From Halosimplex rubrum (GTDB taxonomy: Archaea; Halobacteriota; Halobacteria; Halobacteriales; Haloarculaceae): a DNA stretch of 64,000 bases. A model generated the notes under the pieces. That model was not told the origin of the DNA and did not search any database. It worked only from the letters and a program-made list of their open reading frames with translations. How positions within the stretch are numbered: position 1 is the stretch's first letter; every line of letters starts with the position of its first letter. The translations under genes and the position numbers were made by a program. The stretch lies in contig NZ_CP058910.1 of the NCBI RefSeq assembly GCF_013415885.1, positions 4,030,001 through 4,094,000 on the forward strand, written 5' to 3'. Below are positions 7,360 to 14,856 of this stretch, one piece after another.

Positions 7360-8283
7360 CTACGTCGCCCACCGCGGTCGCGTCGGCACGTCGAAGCGGT
7401 CGGTGACGACCAGACCGGCGGCGAACAGCCCCGCGAGCGCGACCGGGACCCAGTTGCCGAAGGCGGCGTTGACGCCGCCCCAGAGGATCACGAAGCTCAC
7501 CATGTCGTCGAGCATGAACGGGCAGTCGTCCAGCCGCGCGAGCAGCGCCTCCCGGTCCAGCCCGAAGTCGAAGGCGCCGACGGCGACAGTCGCCGAGAGG
7601 ACCCAGCCGGCGTAGTTGCTCCAGGGGACACCGTAGAAGGCGCCGCCGCCGTCGTACGCCCAGAAGCCCAGCGCGACCGCGCCCGGGTCGAGCACCAGGT
7701 CGATCCCGACCACCGTCGCGACGACGACCGGGAGCCGGACCCACGGCGAGCGCGCCAGGTCGCCCAACAGCAGGAGACAGAGCAGGTAGCTGTTGAGGAC
7801 GAGCGGGAAGAAGAAGACGGGCAGGGCGAGCGGGACGCCGCCGAGCATCGGGCCCAGCGCGACGCCGTACTCGAAGGCGCCGTAGGGCCACCCCGTCGTG
7901 ACGCCGACGAACTCGATACCGTAGGCGTAGGCCGCGAGCGCGACCAGCGCGAGCGTCGCCTTTCGGTCGACCAGCGGTGCGACCCCCGCCACGAGCGGCA
8001 GCCGCATCACGACGACGCCGACGAGGACGAGCCAGGGGTTGAACGCCAGCGCCTCGGGGAGCCAGGCGAGCCGGGTCGCGAGCGCCGCGGGGAGCGCCGC
8101 GACGGCGGGGGCGAACCAGCCCAGGGCGCTGGCGAGCAGGAGGACGGCGCCGGTGACGGGGAAGACGACCGCGATGGTGAAGCGATTGGTCCGGACCAGT
8201 CGATCCAGGCGGGCCTCGACGCGGTCGCGGTCGAGCGCCCCGGCGGTGGGCCAGCCGGCCGACTCGACCCAGTCAGGCGCCAT
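7360..8283 (-). CDS. cruF: bisanhydrobacterioruberin hydratase
   Basis: The 307-residue protein has about seven membrane helices and CruF-type motifs such as YGIEFVGVTTGWPYGAF and DLVLDPGAVALGFW. CruF hydrates the terminal double bonds of the C50 intermediate bisanhydrobacterioruberin, the last step to bacterioruberin, the red membrane carotenoid of haloarchaea. It is the third gene of a minus-strand operon after crtD and lyeJ, overlapping lyeJ by 11 bases; this is the gene set characterised in Haloarcula japonica. The function assignment rests on family resemblance plus this conserved order. Confidence 0.9.
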   Translation of the reverse strand: MAPDWVESAGWPTAGALDRDRVEARLDRLVRTNRFTIAVVFPVTGAVLLLASALGWFAPAVAALPAALATRLAWLPEALAFNPWLVLVGVVVMRLPLVAGVAPLVDRKATLALVALAAYAYGIEFVGVTTGWPYGAFEYGVALGPMLGGVPLALPVFFFPLVLNSYLLCLLLLGDLARSPWVRLPVVVATVVGIDLVLDPGAVALGFWAYDGGGAFYGVPWSNYAGWVLSATVAVGAFDFGLDREALLARLDDCPFMLDDMVSFVILWGGVNAAFGNWVPVALAGLFAAGLVVTDRFDVPTRPRWAT

Positions 8284-9163
8284 CGACGATCACCCAGAGG
8301 CCGCCCATCGTCAGGAGCGTGCCGACGGCGGTGTTGAGGAGCGGGAACCACCAGTAGGCGCGGTCGACCGACACGTCGGTCAGCGCGACGGCGGCGGTGA
8401 ACACGGGGTAGACGGCGAGCAGGCCGCCCCAGTAGGGGTGGACCAGCCAGAAGACCGCCGCGGCGGCCGCCCAGACGACCGCGCAGTAGGCGTAGGTCCA
8501 CCGCTCGCCCAGCAGCGTCGCGGTCGTCTCGATGCCCGCGGCGCGGTCCGGTTCGATGTCCGGGACCGCCGAGAAGGTGTGCATCGCCATCGTCCACAGC
8601 CACGCGCCGGCGACCGCCAGCGCCGGCGGGAACGCGCCCGCGACGGTCGCGTACGCCACCACGCCCGGGAGGACGTACAGCCCGTTCGACAGCGAGTCGA
8701 GGACGGGCGTGGTCTTGAACCGGAACGGCGGCGCGCTGTACTGGACCGACAGGGCGAGGAAGGCCAGCATCGCGAGGACCGCCTCGGTCGGCAGGACCGG
8801 CAGTATCGCGACCCCGAGGACGCCGCTCGCCAGCACCGCGGCGACGACGGCGCGACTCCCCCGGTAGCGGACCTCCTTGTCCGCTTTCTTGGGGTTCTCC
8901 TCGTCGATGTCGGCGTCGAACACGTCGTTGACGCCGTAGAGGAAGACGTTCGCCGGGAGCAGGAAGTACGCGGCCAGCGCGACCGTCAGCGGCGTGAACA
9001 GCGCCGCAGTCGTGCGCGCGGCAAAGACGGTCCCGACCATCACCGGGCCGGCCAGGTACAGCCAGAACCGCGGCCGCGAGAGCCGGAGGAGATACCCGAC
9101 GGTGGTGTCGGGGGGCGCGAGCGCGCCGAGGCGAGCGGTCAGCGAGGCCATCGCGTCGGGCAT
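8273..9163 (-). CDS. lyeJ: lycopene elongase / 1,2-hydratase (UbiA prenyltransferase)
   Basis: The 296-residue protein has about eight membrane helices and the UbiA-family aspartate motif NDVFDADID near residue 78, followed by a second acidic motif, DIEPDRAAGIET. In haloarchaea LyeJ adds C5 prenyl units to both ends of lycopene and hydrates them, which commits carbon to C50 carotenoids. It sits between crtD (15 bases away) and cruF (11-base overlap). The start ATG 9163 gives MPDAMASLTARLG; a second Met four codons later is an alternative. Confidence 0.92.
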   Translation of the reverse strand: MPDAMASLTARLGALAPPDTTVGYLLRLSRPRFWLYLAGPVMVGTVFAARTTAALFTPLTVALAAYFLLPANVFLYGVNDVFDADIDEENPKKADKEVRYRGSRAVVAAVLASGVLGVAILPVLPTEAVLAMLAFLALSVQYSAPPFRFKTTPVLDSLSNGLYVLPGVVAYATVAGAFPPALAVAGAWLWTMAMHTFSAVPDIEPDRAAGIETTATLLGERWTYAYCAVVWAAAAAVFWLVHPYWGGLLAVYPVFTAAVALTDVSVDRAYWWFPLLNTAVGTLLTMGGLWVIVDGA

Positions 9164-9178
9164 ACTCGGTCGAGCGGC

Positions 9179-10732
9179 TTAGTTCACGTCCTCGACGAGC
9201 GCCTGTGCGGTGTGCTGGCCGCTGATGAGACACATCGGGACGCCGATTCCGGGCGTCGTGAACGAGCCGGTGAAGTACAGTCCGTCGACCGCATCCGAGC
9301 GGTTCGGCGGCCGCAGCAGTGCGGTCTGGGGAAGGGTGTGGGCCAGCCCCAGCGCCGTCCCAGCCGTCGCGTTGTAGCGGTCGACGAACTCGGAGACGCA
9401 GAACTCCTCCTCGAAGACGATGCGGTCCCGCAGATCCGTCCCGGTGTGCTCGGCCACGTCGTCGAGGATCTGTTCGCGGAACCGCTCGCGCTGGGCCGGC
9501 GAATCCTCCAGCCCGGGCGCGATGGGTACGAGGACGAACAGGTTGCTGTGGCCCTCGGGCGCGACGGTGTCGTCGGTCTTCGAGGGGACACAGAGGTAGT
9601 AGGCGGGTTCGTCGGGCCAGCCGGGCTCTTCGAATATCTGGTCGAAGTGGGGGTCCCAGTCGTCCGGGAGCACCAGCGTGTGGTGAGCGAGTTCGGGCAC
9701 GTCGCCCTCGACGCCGAGATAGAGGAGGTATGCCGAGGGGGCGTAGGTGCGGTCGTCCCAGTAGTCGGCGTCGTACTGGCGTTCGTGCTCGGGCAGCAGC
9801 TCCTGCTCGGCGTGGGCGTAGTCGGCGTTGACGACCACGCGGTCCGGTCGGCGCTCTTCGCCCGCATCGTCGACGACGAGGAAGCCCCGCTTGCGGCGGG
9901 TGATCTCCTCGACTTCGACGCCGGTCTCGAAGCTCACTCCGAGTTCACGGCAGAGGTCGACGAACGCGTCGACGACGACGCCGATGCCGCCCGGGTGGTT
10001 CCCGTCCTCGTCGGCCTCGTTGGCCACGGGGTAGTACACGCCCATGTTGAAATCGACGTGACTCATCATGTTGTACAGCGCCGGCGTGTTGCGGGGCGAG
10101 CCGCCCAGGAACACCAGCGTGTACTGCATGATCTGCTTGAGCTTGGGGTTCTCGAAGTACCCGTCGACGTGGCTCTGCATCGACCGCAGGAGTGTGAGCC
10201 CCACGGGCGCGGCGCGCATCACGTCCAGGTCGACCCAGTCCCGGAGCGAGGAGCGGTCCTCGTAGACGAACTTGTCCATCGCCGTCTCGTAGTGGCGTTC
10301 GCTGGTCGCGAGGTACTCGTCGAAGGCTTCGCCCGCCCCCGGCTCGATCGACTCGAACAGCTCGCGGTTTTTCGCCCGGTCGGCGGCGATGTCGACCCGC
10401 TCGCCGTCGCCGGCACCCACCCCTTCGCCCTTGAAGAAGACCCGGTAGTGCGGGTCGAGCCGTTCGAGGTCGTAGTAGTTGCCCGGGGCCTTCCCGAAGT
10501 GGCCGAAGAAGCGCTCGAACACGTCGGGCATGAGGTACCACGAGGGACCCATGTCGAAGCGAAAGCCCTCGGCTTCGAGGCGGCTGGCGCGGCCGCCCAG
10601 CTGGTCGTTTTTCTCCACGAGCGTCACGTCCGCGCCGGCGTCGGCGAGGTACGCAGCCGTCGAGAGACCGCCGACGCCGCCGCCGACGACCGTTACCGAC
10701 TCGCCGTCCGCCCGTCCCGATAGCCCTGCCAT
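9179..10732 (-). CDS. crtD: carotenoid 3,4-desaturase (phytoene-desaturase family)
   Basis: The 517-residue flavoprotein begins with a Rossmann FAD motif VVGGGVGGLSTAAYLA (residues 15-31) and the following Glu in LVEKNDQLGGR. It ends with the carotenoid-oxidoreductase signature around GLYFTGSFTTPGIGVPM and ISGQHTA. CrtD introduces the 3,4 double bonds in the C50 bacterioruberin pathway. ATG 10732 was chosen because it places the FAD loop 15 residues in; upstream in-frame codons overlap the divergent SDR promoter. It is the first gene of the crtD-lyeJ-cruF operon. Confidence 0.93.
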   Translation of the reverse strand: MAGLSGRADGESVTVVGGGVGGLSTAAYLADAGADVTLVEKNDQLGGRASRLEAEGFRFDMGPSWYLMPDVFERFFGHFGKAPGNYYDLERLDPHYRVFFKGEGVGAGDGERVDIAADRAKNRELFESIEPGAGEAFDEYLATSERHYETAMDKFVYEDRSSLRDWVDLDVMRAAPVGLTLLRSMQSHVDGYFENPKLKQIMQYTLVFLGGSPRNTPALYNMMSHVDFNMGVYYPVANEADEDGNHPGGIGVVVDAFVDLCRELGVSFETGVEVEEITRRKRGFLVVDDAGEERRPDRVVVNADYAHAEQELLPEHERQYDADYWDDRTYAPSAYLLYLGVEGDVPELAHHTLVLPDDWDPHFDQIFEEPGWPDEPAYYLCVPSKTDDTVAPEGHSNLFVLVPIAPGLEDSPAQRERFREQILDDVAEHTGTDLRDRIVFEEEFCVSEFVDRYNATAGTALGLAHTLPQTALLRPPNRSDAVDGLYFTGSFTTPGIGVPMCLISGQHTAQALVEDVN

Positions 10733-10859
10733 TACCCGCTTGTGGGTGCCCACGACTGAAAAAGGGGGTGCCCAACCGGTGCGGTCGGCGGGTCGCGCGC
10801 CGCTCGCCCGCCGTCGCCTCGTCGGGACGCTCATGACGGACCGGTCCCAACGGCGCGGT

Positions 10860-11546
10860 ATGGACGGAGCGACGGTCGTCGTCACGGGCGGAACGCGGGG
10901 GATCGGCAGGGCGACGGTCGAGGCGGTCGCCGACGCGCGCGCACACGTCGTCACCTGTGCCCGCGACGCCGACGCGCTCGACGACCTCGCCGAACGGATC
11001 CGCGCGTCGGGCGGGACGATCACGACCCAGCGGGCCGACGTGCGCGACGAGTTCGACGCCGAGCGGCTACTGGAGACCGCGGCCCGCGAGGGCGGGGCCG
11101 TCGACGCCGTCGTCGCCAACGCCGGCGTCTACCACGGCGACGCCGGCGAGACGCCGATCGACCGCGAGTCCTACGCGGCGTTCGACGACACGATGCGGAC
11201 GAACGCCCGCGGCGTCTTCGCGACGTTTCGCGAGGCCCGGCCCCACCTCGCCGACGACGCGCGCCTGCTCGCGCTCTCGGGCGGAATCGCGCGCGAAGCC
11301 CGCGCGGGCTTCGGCGCCTACGCCGTCTCGAAGGCCACAGTCGAGGCCGTCGTCCGCCAGTTCGCCGCCGACACCGAGTGGCCGGCGGCCGTCGTCGACC
11401 CCGGCGCCGTCGCCACCGACCTGACGGGCGGCCGCGGTACCGACCCCGAACGGGCCGCCGATCTGGTGGTCTGGGCCGCCCGCGACGCCGACCCCGACCG
11501 ACTCGACGGGAGCGTCCTCGACCGCCGCGCCATGCGCGAGGCCTGA
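10860..11546 (+). CDS. short-chain dehydrogenase/reductase
   Basis: The 228-residue protein has the SDR cofactor motif TGGTRGIG at residues 9-16, the structural NAGV (in VVANAGVYHG), a catalytic Ser in LALSGG, and YxxxK in YAVSK. It is somewhat shorter than usual (about 250). These enzymes use NAD(P)H to oxidise or reduce alcohols or ketones; the substrate is not evident. ATG 10860 is preferred over an in-frame ATG nine codons upstream because it starts directly at the first beta strand. It is divergent from crtD, with a 127-base spacer. Confidence 0.88.
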   Translation: MDGATVVVTGGTRGIGRATVEAVADARAHVVTCARDADALDDLAERIRASGGTITTQRADVRDEFDAERLLETAAREGGAVDAVVANAGVYHGDAGETPIDRESYAAFDDTMRTNARGVFATFREARPHLADDARLLALSGGIAREARAGFGAYAVSKATVEAVVRQFAADTEWPAAVVDPGAVATDLTGGRGTDPERAADLVVWAARDADPDRLDGSVLDRRAMREA

Positions 11547-11612
11547 TACCCGTCGACCCCCACCGCCCGCTCTCGGCCGCTCTCCGGCCCGTTCGTCTCC
11601 CGAGCGACAGCC

Positions 11613-11675
11613 TTATTAACATCAACTTCCGTGTTGCTAAACGATGGGTATTAACGAACCTTCTGATGTTAATAA
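11613..11675. promoter_or_regulatory. 12-base perfect inverted repeat straddling the start of the ZIP gene
   Basis: TTATTAACATCA (11613-11624) and its exact reverse complement TGATGTTAATAA (11664-11675) flank the ATG at 11644, separated by 39 bases. A further TATTAAC occurs at 11649-11655, and TTGCTAA at 11634-11640 partly mirrors the left arm. The AT-rich arms stand out in very GC-rich DNA. They could be an operator for a metal-responsive repressor or a hairpin over the translation start. The arms are seen directly; the role is inferred. Confidence 0.5.
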
Positions 11676-12522
11676 CGAGACGGGACGGCTCTCGCCGGTC
11701 GGCGGCGCGGGCGTCGCGCTACTGCTGGTGCTGTCGGTCGTGGCGGTCCTGGCCGAGACGTGGAAAGTGCTGATCGTGGGGTGGGTGGCGTTCGCGGCGA
11801 TGGCCGCGGGGGCGTATCTCGGCGCGCGAGCGACGGAGACGGACCCCCAGCGGCTCGTGTGGGGCTACGGCCTGGCCAGCGGCGCGATGGTGACCAGCGC
11901 GGCGATGTTCCTGGTCCCGCAGGCCATCGGCATCGCCGGCAACGGCGGTATCGCGCCGCAGATCGGTGGTATCGGCATCGCCGCCGGGATCGTCGTCGGC
12001 TACAGCGGCCACGTCGTCGGCCACCGGCTCACCCACCGCGACCTCCCGATGGACGTGACGACCGCCCAGATCACCGCCCACGCGCTCTCGGCGGGCCTGA
12101 TCATCGGTCTCGTCTACGGCTCGATGCCGACGCTCGGCCTGCTGCTCGGTCTCGCCATCGTCTCGCACAAGGGCCCCGCGGGCTACGCCGCCGCGCGGCG
12201 CCTGCGCCGCAGCGGCAAGCCGGTCTCGGCGCTGCTCCTCCCGGCCGCCGGCGTCGGCATCACCGCCGTCCCGACCGCGGCGCTCCCGGTCCCCGAGATC
12301 GCGACGCTCAACGCCGTCGTCTTCGGCTTCGCCGCGGGTATCTTCCTCCACATCGCCATGGACTTCCTCCCCGTCTGCGACGCCGGCTCCGAGATCGACG
12401 AAGTGTGCTCGCTCCACGAGGAGTCCCACGACCTCCTGGACCGACTGCGGATCCACGCCGTCGGCAGCACCGTCGTCGGCGCGGCGGTCGTCGTCGTCGC
12501 CTGGGTCGCGGTCTCGCCGTAG
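11644..12522 (+). CDS. ZIP-family divalent metal transporter
   Basis: The 292-residue protein has about eight hydrophobic segments. It has ZIP-type motifs in the metal-binding helices: HALSAGLIIG (helix 4 HxxxG-like) and VSHKGPAGYA (helix 5 H-K-x-P). A late GFAAGIFLHIAMDFLP also matches the family. A His-containing segment (YSGHVVGHRLTHRDLP) and a CDAGSEIDEVCSLHEE loop could bind metal. ZIP proteins bring Zn2+, Fe2+ or Mn2+ into the cytoplasm. The start lies within a perfect inverted repeat, which suggests tight, perhaps metal-dependent, control. Confidence 0.82.
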   Translation: MGINEPSDVNNETGRLSPVGGAGVALLLVLSVVAVLAETWKVLIVGWVAFAAMAAGAYLGARATETDPQRLVWGYGLASGAMVTSAAMFLVPQAIGIAGNGGIAPQIGGIGIAAGIVVGYSGHVVGHRLTHRDLPMDVTTAQITAHALSAGLIIGLVYGSMPTLGLLLGLAIVSHKGPAGYAAARRLRRSGKPVSALLLPAAGVGITAVPTAALPVPEIATLNAVVFGFAAGIFLHIAMDFLPVCDAGSEIDEVCSLHEESHDLLDRLRIHAVGSTVVGAAVVVVAWVAVSP

Positions 12523-12525
12523 GTC

Positions 12526-12712
12526 TCGACGCCGGTGAACTCGAACCGCGCGCCCCCGGCCTCGAACACGCGCTCGCGGTCGGCCTCGGGGATCCCCGGG
12601 CCGTCGCGACCGTCTCGACGGCGAAGTCGCCTCGCCCGTCTCGGCGGCGGCCAGACCGCCGGACTCGGGGTCGTCGACGTAGAGGACTCGGATCGAGTCC
12701 GGTGACGACCGA
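12526..12712 (-). pseudogene. decayed receiver/histidine-kinase remnant
   Basis: On the minus strand three frames give joined fragments of a haloarchaeal sensor protein. DSIRVLYVDDPESGGLAA resembles the start of a receiver domain (normally VLYVDDDP). DFAVETVATA resembles its next segment. DGPGIPEADRERVFE matches the ATP-binding G1 box of histidine kinases, and GGARFEFTGVE their usual C-terminal end. Most of the gene is missing and the pieces lie in different frames within fewer than 190 bases. It is therefore a heavily deleted pseudogene between the ZIP and SHOCT genes. Confidence 0.6.
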
Positions 12713-12732
12713 CTCGTCAACGTTCCAGCGAA

Positions 12733-12753
12733 CAGACCGATTATAACGGTCTG
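12733..12753. promoter_or_regulatory. palindrome enclosing a TATA-like core
   Basis: CAGACCG (12733-12739) and CGGTCTG (12747-12753) are perfect inverted arms around ATTATAA. On the minus strand this reads as TTATAAT, about 20-30 bases before the decayed sensor gene. It may be the surviving promoter/operator of that pseudogene. Confidence 0.35.
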
Positions 12754-12780
12754 GGAGTATCAGCCGGAAAAACGGCCTCC

Positions 12781-12823
12781 CCCGGCGCCGCGCGGCAGGA
12801 GAGACCCGGCGCCGCGCGGCAGG
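12781..12823. repeat. two 19-base direct repeats
   Basis: CCCGGCGCCGCGCGGCAGG occurs at 12781-12799 and again at 12805-12823 with a five-base spacer (AGAGA). It lies in the non-coding spacer after the sensor pseudogene and just downstream of the SHOCT gene stop. It is probably a replication-slippage duplication. Confidence 0.5.
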
Positions 12824-12848
12824 CGGGGTCCGGCGTCGGGCCACCGAC

Positions 12849-13307
12849 TCACTCCCGCTCGCGCTCGCGTTGGCGGTCGGCCGACAGGTCGACGCCGGCC
12901 CCGGCGGACCCGGTCGGGTCGACCCCCTCGGGGACCTCGACGCCTTCCGTCTCCAGCAGGCGTTCGAGTCGGCGCTCGAACTCGACGTCGTCGATCTCGC
13001 CGGCCGCGTAGCGCTCCCGGAGCCGCTGGAGGGCGTCGTCCTCGCCGTCGCGTTCGTCGCCGCGAGGTGCGCCGGTCGTTCGGTCCCGCTCGCGTCGCTC
13101 GCCGAGGTGCTCCCGCAGGTCGACGTGCTCCGAGAGGATCCCCAGCACCGGCACGAGGAGGAACCACCCGACGATGGCGACGACGGCGGCCGCGTTCCCG
13201 CCGACGAAGATGGCCGCCAGGGCCGCGAGCGGGAGCGTCGCGACCGCGACGATCCCGACCAGCGCCTCCATGGGGTCGTCCGTCCCCCCGTTCGGTTCGT
13301 CGCTCAT
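12849..13307 (-). CDS. membrane protein with C-terminal SHOCT domain, 152 aa
   Basis: Two adjacent membrane helices (about residues 16-36 and 39-57) are followed by a charged linker. A SHOCT domain follows at about 95-125: ALQRLRERYAAGEIDDVEF then RRLERLLETE. SHOCT is a short helical domain found at the C-terminus of many small membrane proteins and is thought to aid oligomerisation. ATG 13307 (MSDEPNGGTDD) is the sensible start, since upstream in-frame sequence is promoter-like. No partner gene is obvious. Confidence 0.75.
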   Translation of the reverse strand: MSDEPNGGTDDPMEALVGIVAVATLPLAALAAIFVGGNAAAVVAIVGWFLLVPVLGILSEHVDLREHLGERRERDRTTGAPRGDERDGEDDALQRLRERYAAGEIDDVEFERRLERLLETEGVEVPEGVDPTGSAGAGVDLSADRQRERERE

Positions 13308-13454
13308 GTCCGACGATACCGCCCCGGGCGCCATAATTTCCGGGGACGACCGCGTCCGGTCGGCGGGCCCACGAACGGGTCCAGCCGCCGAACGAGCGCA
13401 TCCGGTCACCGACCGAGCCGATAGCGATATGCTCTCGGCCGGCGTACAGACGTT

Positions 13455-13715
13455 ATGCCAATCAGTATCGACCAGTTCGAACAGACGCCCGAGCAGCAGC
13501 TCCGCCCGCCCGCGGCCGGCTCCGAGAACGCCGACCGCGTGCTCGCCTACCTCACCGAGCGCCGCGAGGAAGCGTTCACGCCGGCGGAGATCTGCCAGGG
13601 TACCGGCGTCCCGCGCGGCAGCGTCGGCGTCGTCCTCGCGCGGCTCGAAGACCGGGGTCTGGTCCGCCACCGCGGCGCCTACTGGACCGTCAGCCCGAAA
13701 GCGACCGCGCGATAG
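13455..13715 (+). CDS. MarR-like winged-helix protein, 86 aa
   Basis: The protein is a single winged helix-turn-helix: helix 1 ADRVLAYLTERREEAF, helix 2 TPAEICQGTGV, recognition helix RGSVGVVLARLEDRGLV and wing RHRGAYWTV. An N-terminal extension (MPISIDQFEQTP) may contact a partner. It is probably a DNA-binding regulator. It is divergent from the SHOCT gene and convergent with tfs; targets are unknown. Confidence 0.75.
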   Translation: MPISIDQFEQTPEQQLRPPAAGSENADRVLAYLTERREEAFTPAEICQGTGVPRGSVGVVLARLEDRGLVRHRGAYWTVSPKATAR

Positions 13716-13751
13716 CGGGCGGCCGCCCGCCGTCTGCGGGTCGATCCCGGA

Positions 13752-14075
13752 TCAGTTGTACTCGCGCCAGCGGTGGCCACACTCCGTACACTTGAAGAAT
13801 CGCGTCGGCGGCTCGTCGGCGGAGCCGGTCTGTTTGATCGTGTACCAGGCGACGCCGTTGCCGCAGTCCTCGCAGGTGACGCTCTTGTCTTTGGGTTTGC
13901 CCTCGAAGTTCGCGCCCTCCTCGGTCTCGACGACCTCCTCGCCGGATTGCTCGGCGGTGCTGACGAACCGGTCGGCCAGGTCGTCGTCCTTCCCGACGGT
14001 GGCGCCGCAGCTCTTGCAGACCATCTCGTCGCCGTCGGCGTGCATCATCGAACCGCAGTCGTCGCAGAACTGCAT
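13752..14075 (-). CDS. tfs: transcription factor S (TFS, TFIIS-like cleavage factor)
   Basis: The 107-residue protein has an N-terminal zinc ribbon (CDDCGSMMHADGDEMVCKSC, residues 4-23) and a C-terminal TFIIS-type ribbon. The latter has CEDCGNGVAWYTIKQT and CTECGHRWREYN around the acidic pair in SADEPPTRFF. That Asp-Glu tip enters the RNA polymerase active site and stimulates cleavage of backtracked transcripts. Length and both ribbons match archaeal TFS. It is transcribed from its own ATG with a short spacer to the 14172 gene upstream. Confidence 0.93.
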   Translation of the reverse strand: MQFCDDCGSMMHADGDEMVCKSCGATVGKDDDLADRFVSTAEQSGEEVVETEEGANFEGKPKDKSVTCEDCGNGVAWYTIKQTGSADEPPTRFFKCTECGHRWREYN

Positions 14076-14171
14076 GGTACCACGCCCGTTGACCGCCCGG
14101 GCGTAAGTATACCTCGCTCTCCCACAGCCGCCGCAGGGTCGTCGTTCGGCAGCTCAGTTCGTCGCCGCCTG

Positions 14172-14852
14172 TCAGGCGTCCTCTTCGAGGTCCCGACGCT
14201 CCTCGACGACCGGGCAGTTGCTCACCTGGACGCGGTCGACGTCGACGAACGCCAGGATGTCGGTGCCCTCGTGGCCGCAGGTCACGTCCGGGGGGCGCGA
14301 GAAGTGCTCGCACCCCTCGCAGTAGCCGTGTTTCGACACCGTGACCACGTCGTCCTCCTCGCCCTCGGCGGGTGCGCCGTCGGCGTCCCCGTCGCTCGCG
14401 CCGGGCTCCGCGGTGAGCCGCTCCCACACCTCGTCGGGGTCGATCCCCTCGACGCCCGACCGCTCGAAGGCGCTCGCCGACGACTCGAAGGGGTCCTCGT
14501 CGGACACGGTCACGTCCGCGAGCGGGTCCTCGCTGCGCTCGTCGACCCGTTCCGCCTCGTCGGTGGCATCGACCCGTTCGCTCCCGCTTCGGTCGCCCAT
14601 GTACTCGAAGGGGTCGGGGTCGACCGCGTCGGCCGTCCCGCCCGCGGGGTCGCGTTCGCCCGCGGACGTTCCGATGTCGTCTTCGCCGCCCGCCGGTCCG
14701 GCGTCGTCGCCGTCGGGGCCGTCGGGGCCGTCGCCGAGGGAGTCGAAGGGGTCGCCGTCGCGCTCGCGGTACTCGCCGAACGACTCGAAGGGGTCGCCGC
14801 GGCCGTCTTCGGCGCTCTCGTCGGAACCGTCGGTGTCGGGGTCGTCGCTCAC
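14172..14852 (-). CDS. acidic protein with repeated DPFE motifs and a C-terminal Cys cluster, 226 aa
   Basis: The first 150 residues are highly acidic and disordered-looking. They contain a repeated short motif: DPFESFGEY, DPFDSLGD, DPFEYMGD and DPFESSASAF. A folded-looking C-terminus holds GYCEGCEHFSRPPDVTCGHEG, a possible zinc site, ending VSNCPVVEERRDLEEDA. The repeated motif looks like a docking peptide. It lies four bases from the coiled-coil zinc protein at 14857 and near a KaiC-like protein, so a joint complex is plausible. Function is not known. Confidence 0.65.
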   Translation of the reverse strand: MSDDPDTDGSDESAEDGRGDPFESFGEYRERDGDPFDSLGDGPDGPDGDDAGPAGGEDDIGTSAGERDPAGGTADAVDPDPFEYMGDRSGSERVDATDEAERVDERSEDPLADVTVSDEDPFESSASAFERSGVEGIDPDEVWERLTAEPGASDGDADGAPAEGEEDDVVTVSKHGYCEGCEHFSRPPDVTCGHEGTDILAFVDVDRVQVSNCPVVEERRDLEEDA

Positions 14853-14856
14853 GATA

